A DNA stretch of 64,000 nucleotides from Siphonodentalium dalli. Its lineage: Eukaryota; Mollusca; Scaphopoda; Gadilida; Siphonodentaliidae. Both the position numbers and the translations under genes were made by a program. The stretch spans positions 69,283,675 through 69,347,674 of the forward strand of contig CP136065.1 of NCBI GenBank assembly GCA_032622095.1, given 5' to 3'. The notes beneath the pieces are model-generated. The model was not told where the DNA came from. It saw only the letters and a program-made list of their open reading frames with translations, and did no database searches. Positions 60,270-64,000 of this stretch are shown here, piece after piece (within the stretch, counting starts at the first letter, position 1; each line of letters starts with the position of its first letter).

Positions 60270-61576
60270 TCAAAGTTTGACCAGATGCTTGACGAGAAAC
60301 GATTAACTCTTGAAGACAAAAAACGCTATTTGTGGATTGAATTTGTCGGTTGGGTGAAGGATGACATTCTCGCCCACCGACCGTCAGGTTGACGATTGAT
60401 AAAGATTCATGCGCGATTAATCAAATATTATAAATAACTTTTCAATGCAAAATCTAATTTTAGAAACTACTTTAGATATTTCGATGTACAATCTTGGTAA
60501 TTTTATTTTATTTGTTAGCCATTATGTATTCTTGTACTAATTTTGCGCTTTATATTATGCTTGCACACACGTCAGTTCTTGAATATATATTCCTGACTCC
60601 AAGCGGAATAATTTCCTCTTGGGTGCTTTTATTTTACACAAATGCTTCGAAGTTGCTCTTTGATACCCGATTATGTTCTTTGTCGTGATATGGATCAACG
60701 GCTAAAACAATGTTAACCCTTCAATCGGAAAATCAATACTGCTTGAGAGGTATAACACTAGTTTGTTGTGTATATATAGGTTTCTTTATATCTTGGTGCA
60801 TTAGGTATATAGTGACTTGCGGGATGGTATAGGTTTAAGAATGACCCTAAATACTTTTGAATAACCCTAAGTTGGTAATATTGACCCAAATTTGTTATCA
60901 GTATATTGATACACGAGGTATGGCAATTAAAGGCAAGATGTTTCTGTTTCAGAATTGTTGACGCATCCTATTTTCTCTTCCTAGATACATGCATATGTAC
61001 ACTGTACGTGGTACAAGAAAAACAAGTTAGACGTTCTCAATAAATGTTATTCAATAGCTTGTTCGTGATAAATCCAGGATTAGCTACAATATTTTGGCAT
61101 GTGCTGTTGGTAATGCAGCCGGATGGGCTCATAACTCAGCGTCGATGACGAATAGGTTTAATATGTTGTGATATGTCCATCAGGATCAATGGTCTGGAGC
61201 ACGAGTGACCTGATCCGTGTATCTGGGCGAGATTATCAGCTGCTTTCGTGGATCCTGTGGTTTATACGTGGAACTGACTAACTGCATGCGACCTAGTAAG
61301 ACAGGTGTGTCCGAAACCGTTATCGATTTTCTTGAATAAGAGGTATTCATAGATTTAATAAGTACAGAGTAGTTTAAGGACAATAGGACATCACCTACTA
61401 GCACATCTTATCTTTGTTTGCAGAGGGGCACAATTTGATCTCCTTTGAATTTCGATGTGAGTGTACAATTGGCTGTAAATGAACGCTTTGTGCATGATAT
61501 TTTGTAAATGTTGGATGACTGTATCGGTATGCGACTTGAACTGAAATTTATGTTCTGCTCTCTAATAAATTGGTAC

Positions 61577-61693
61577 TTACTTTTCTTGGTTAATTGGGCA
61601 TGCTCCTTCGGAAGTTCTAATACATTTGACACGTTCTGCATAATTCTGACAACTAACGTGTGTGCCATCCTGACAACAGCACATACACGCTTG
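61577..61693 (-). pseudogene. copy of the possible cysteine-rich exon, splice acceptor lost
   Basis: The frame reads QACMCCCQDGTHVSCQN, ERVKC, TSEGACP and a stop after QEK, with all seven cysteines of the 42,132-42,253 copy. The sequence equivalent to copy 1 from 42,249 to 42,436, including the acceptor, is deleted at about 61,694, so this copy is probably non-functional. Confidence 0.35.
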
Positions 61694-63462
61694 AGTATTA
61701 TGTTTACAACTGCATTGCGCTAGTCATATCCAAAATATTATCACGTCCTATTTTAGAATGTTGTTTGTTTTTGCTCGGTGCTAGTATCCATGCTGTATCA
61801 TTATATTTAAAGTGATGTGAAGCATATATAAATTGAGAATAACCTTGCTCAAAGTAGTTATTTGTTGTAAATATTAATCCAAATTGACAACAAACACCGT
61901 TATTTTTTACATGTATATTAAATAAATGCAACGACTCTCGGTGGCGAAATAAATTGTGTTAGTTTATCGCCGATAGTTGCATCACTTGCGTCCTGGGTCG
62001 AGATGTAAATATTTACGATCAGGCGATGTTTTTATGAGGTGGTATGGTCGATTTCTTTAACATTTTCGACGATGTTAGTAAAATGTTACATTGCACAGGT
62101 TGACATAGCGCATGTGACTAACGTTTTCAATTTCACTCACACAAACAAGTCCATAATGAGTAATCCCATAAGTAGCTCATTATGGGTTTTTTTCAAAAAC
62201 AAATCAGTGCAATATGGACCTACACGTATGTGAATATTTATGTCCAATGTGAACCTATTTGGACAAGGATATGTAGGCATATGGGTACTGATGACTATAC
62301 TCTTTGAAATCGATAACATCTTCTATATCCGATCAGCCCGATGGACCCATGTGTGGTCGCATTGAAGGGGCCTTAGCACAATACTTTAATATCATAAGAC
62401 TAAGCAATACTGCACAAACACTGTGTGCTTATCCAGGAGGAACAAGACACAACCAATCCGATTGAGTGGACCGGATAAAGAAGCCACATATTCAGAGTAA
62501 AAGCTGGGCTAACGCAATGCGTTTTGGCAAACATAACTTGCGGGGGAGTTATCATGGTCGGCGTTATAGCCCACTCAACTACCATTATCAACTGCCTTCA
62601 GTTCATACATGGCTGTTATATACGGGACCCTTTCCCATCGCAATGGGACTATTAAACCATTGAACATCGGGCCCACACGGGGGCTATATACAAATGAAAC
62701 CCAGTATATCGACGTCATCCAGCAACAGGATTGCAGAATAAAGACGGTGATAATGCCATTAATAAATGCTTGAATGTTGTATTGTTCAGCACAGCACTCA
62801 CAAACTGCGGAAAATTCAGAATTTTAGACAACGCATTAGCAATAAATGGCAATAAGCTGTAGTGTATAATGTCATTTTCCTATCCCCATTAAAACACAAT
62901 AAACGGAAATTGTGAATAACTAGATCGAATCCGTGTAGTCTTTGTATAGTAACATTTACTTTTATGGCTGCCTATAGAAAATAGTGCACATTAAACACAG
63001 TTAATTTGTTGAGCACGGACTGTGAAATCTAGGCACATTGGAAAAACGCTGGCGTAAAGTATATACAACGTTGGACTAAATGGCTTGAATATAAACGTTT
63101 TAGAATAACACACTTAATGTACATAGACAAATATTTCAAGTATTTCAAGAAGAGGATCCACGTAGCGCCTTTGTCCCATCTGCGTCATCCAGTAATGTGT
63201 GATGGTTGTTCAACATAGAATCGGACACTGTTTAAGATAAAAAAAAAACCTATTAGTAAAACTCTGTTGGGTGATGCATTATCTCAGTTGAGATGATCAG
63301 TGTTCACGAAGGATGCAAAGCACGAACAGGGCTCCATAATAGCGTTTTGGTCTGAGTAAATGCAAACCGTATTACGTATATTTACGCTCCCGGTCTAAGT
63401 TCATCAGTTGCTGCTATAAGAGGGGTTTTAGTCGCAACTAGAAATTTCGTTTTTCTGGATTT

Positions 63463-63771
63463 ATGAACACACCCGTAGTGATGCTGACAGAACTGTTGCT
63501 ACTTGTGTTAACCCAGCATGGTCTAGACGCTATTAGAAGTGGCGACTACACTGTCACCAAAGGGATGAAAGAGAAAGATCTCCATCTTTCCGGCACGGGT
63601 ATTGCATCTCCGAGGAGCCGAATCGAGTGCGCAGACTGGTGTTTCCGGAACCCTTGGTGTGTCGCAGCCACGTACCTCTCAAAAGGTGGTCCACATGGGA
63701 ATACGTGTTTCATGTCGTCTGGTGGTCGGAACTTGGAGAGTGACAGCAATGCAGTGTTCATCAAAAAGAAG
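63463..63771 (+). CDS. secreted PAN/Apple-domain protein, intact first coding exon
   Basis: The exon is 103 codons, phase 0, ending AAAAAGAAG before the donor GTGGGT (63,772). The first ATG gives MNTPVV; a second ATG six codons on gives a cleaner signal peptide, MLTELLLLVLTQHGLDA. The mature part has YTVTKGMKEKDLHL, then the PAN core SRIECADWCFRNPWCVAATY, then GNTCFMSSGGRNLE and NAVFIKKK. The C-x3-C-x4-C...C pattern matches the PAN/Apple core. Such domains mediate protein or carbohydrate contacts in secreted or membrane proteins. Remaining exons lie beyond the window. The paralogue at 49,122 is broken, so this is probably the working copy. Confidence 0.75.
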
Positions 63772-64000
63772 GTGGGTGTTCAAATCCATATGCATGGTTC
63801 TTTTCATGCTTAGTATAATGTCAGGGAACGCCGCCTATAAACGGCGGGTTAATTGCATACGATTTGGAAATTAACAATTTAAAAACACCAACAACAGACA
63901 CATTAATATCTGAGCCAGTAATCTTGTGGCCTGTTCATATAACACAGATAAGCCCATATCGGTATTCTTTAAATATAACTTGCGCTTTATATGAACCTAA
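63772..64000 (+). other. start of the intron after the PAN exon
   Basis: Begins GTGGGT and matches the sequence after the broken exon at 49,409 onward. No second exon before the window end. Confidence 0.6.

Larger units (their letters stand above)
54695..64000. repeat. segmental duplication, copy 2 (runs to window end)
   Basis: Colinear with 40,170-49,700. It starts inside the ORF1 remnant (GATGGACATAACGATC) and is interrupted by the transposons at 54,959-57,494 and 57,656-60,269. From 60,270 it runs through the stretch that in copy 1 contains the LINE, here empty, to the intact PAN exon. Apart from the features listed I saw no genes at 60.3-61.5 or 61.7-63.4 kb. Confidence 0.85.

Overview
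This is an AT-rich stretch of animal genome, dominated by mobile DNA, with only a few real coding exons. The exon types (a fibrinogen-related domain and secreted PAN/Apple-type domains behind signal peptides), GT-AG splice sites, an L1/Tx1-like LINE, a zinc-knuckle ORF1 of another non-LTR element and Helitrons with internal tandem repeats all fit a marine invertebrate. A mollusc is my best guess, but nothing here proves the phylum. No tRNA, rRNA, CRISPR or bacterial-style operon was seen.

Layout. (1) 0.46-0.71 kb: a minus-strand fibrinogen-like exon. (2) 2.7-4.55 kb: a 1.8-kb foldback transposon with ~400-bp inverted ends and a 9-bp target duplication, inserted at the tip of an older hairpin. 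(3) 5-14 kb: non-coding DNA with a 31-bp minisatellite, a diverged duplicated segment (5.6-6.8 and 9.9-10.95 kb) and several MITEs; two of these have an empty site in the other copy. (4) 14.47-18.17 kb: an apparently identical tandem duplication of 1,848 bp. (5) 18.8-38.36 kb: a Helitron domain. The family has a ~3.03-kb full-length form that starts TCTATATC, carries (CTGT)n tracts and eleven ~125-150-bp monomers, and ends in a hairpin followed by CTAG. Copies are stacked head to tail, nested inside one another and inverted. No Rep/helicase gene is present, so all are non-autonomous. (6) 38.79-39.11 kb: a minus-strand signal-peptide plus PAN-like first exon. (7) 40.2-49.7 kb and 54.7-64 kb: two copies of a segmental duplication containing a decayed ORF1, a possible cysteine-rich last exon and a PAN-type first exon. 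Copy 1 was interrupted by a 4.4-kb LINE and its PAN exon is broken. Copy 2 was interrupted by two ~2.6-kb DNA transposons and keeps the PAN exon intact. Between the copies lie a three-copy tandem repeat (51.1-53.0 kb) and an old Helitron fragment (53.6-54.4 kb).

The strongest observation is that the ~19-kb repeat domain can be read as a set of Helitrons with exact ends. One element of 3,026 bp lies inside another that, once its two insertions are subtracted, is 3,032 bp long. Upstream of them, 3'-truncated copies of 1,944 and 1,949 bp are joined in tandem exactly at an internal A^TC site. The remaining genes look like pieces of a secreted, probably recognition-type gene family broken up by mobile DNA; that role is inference.
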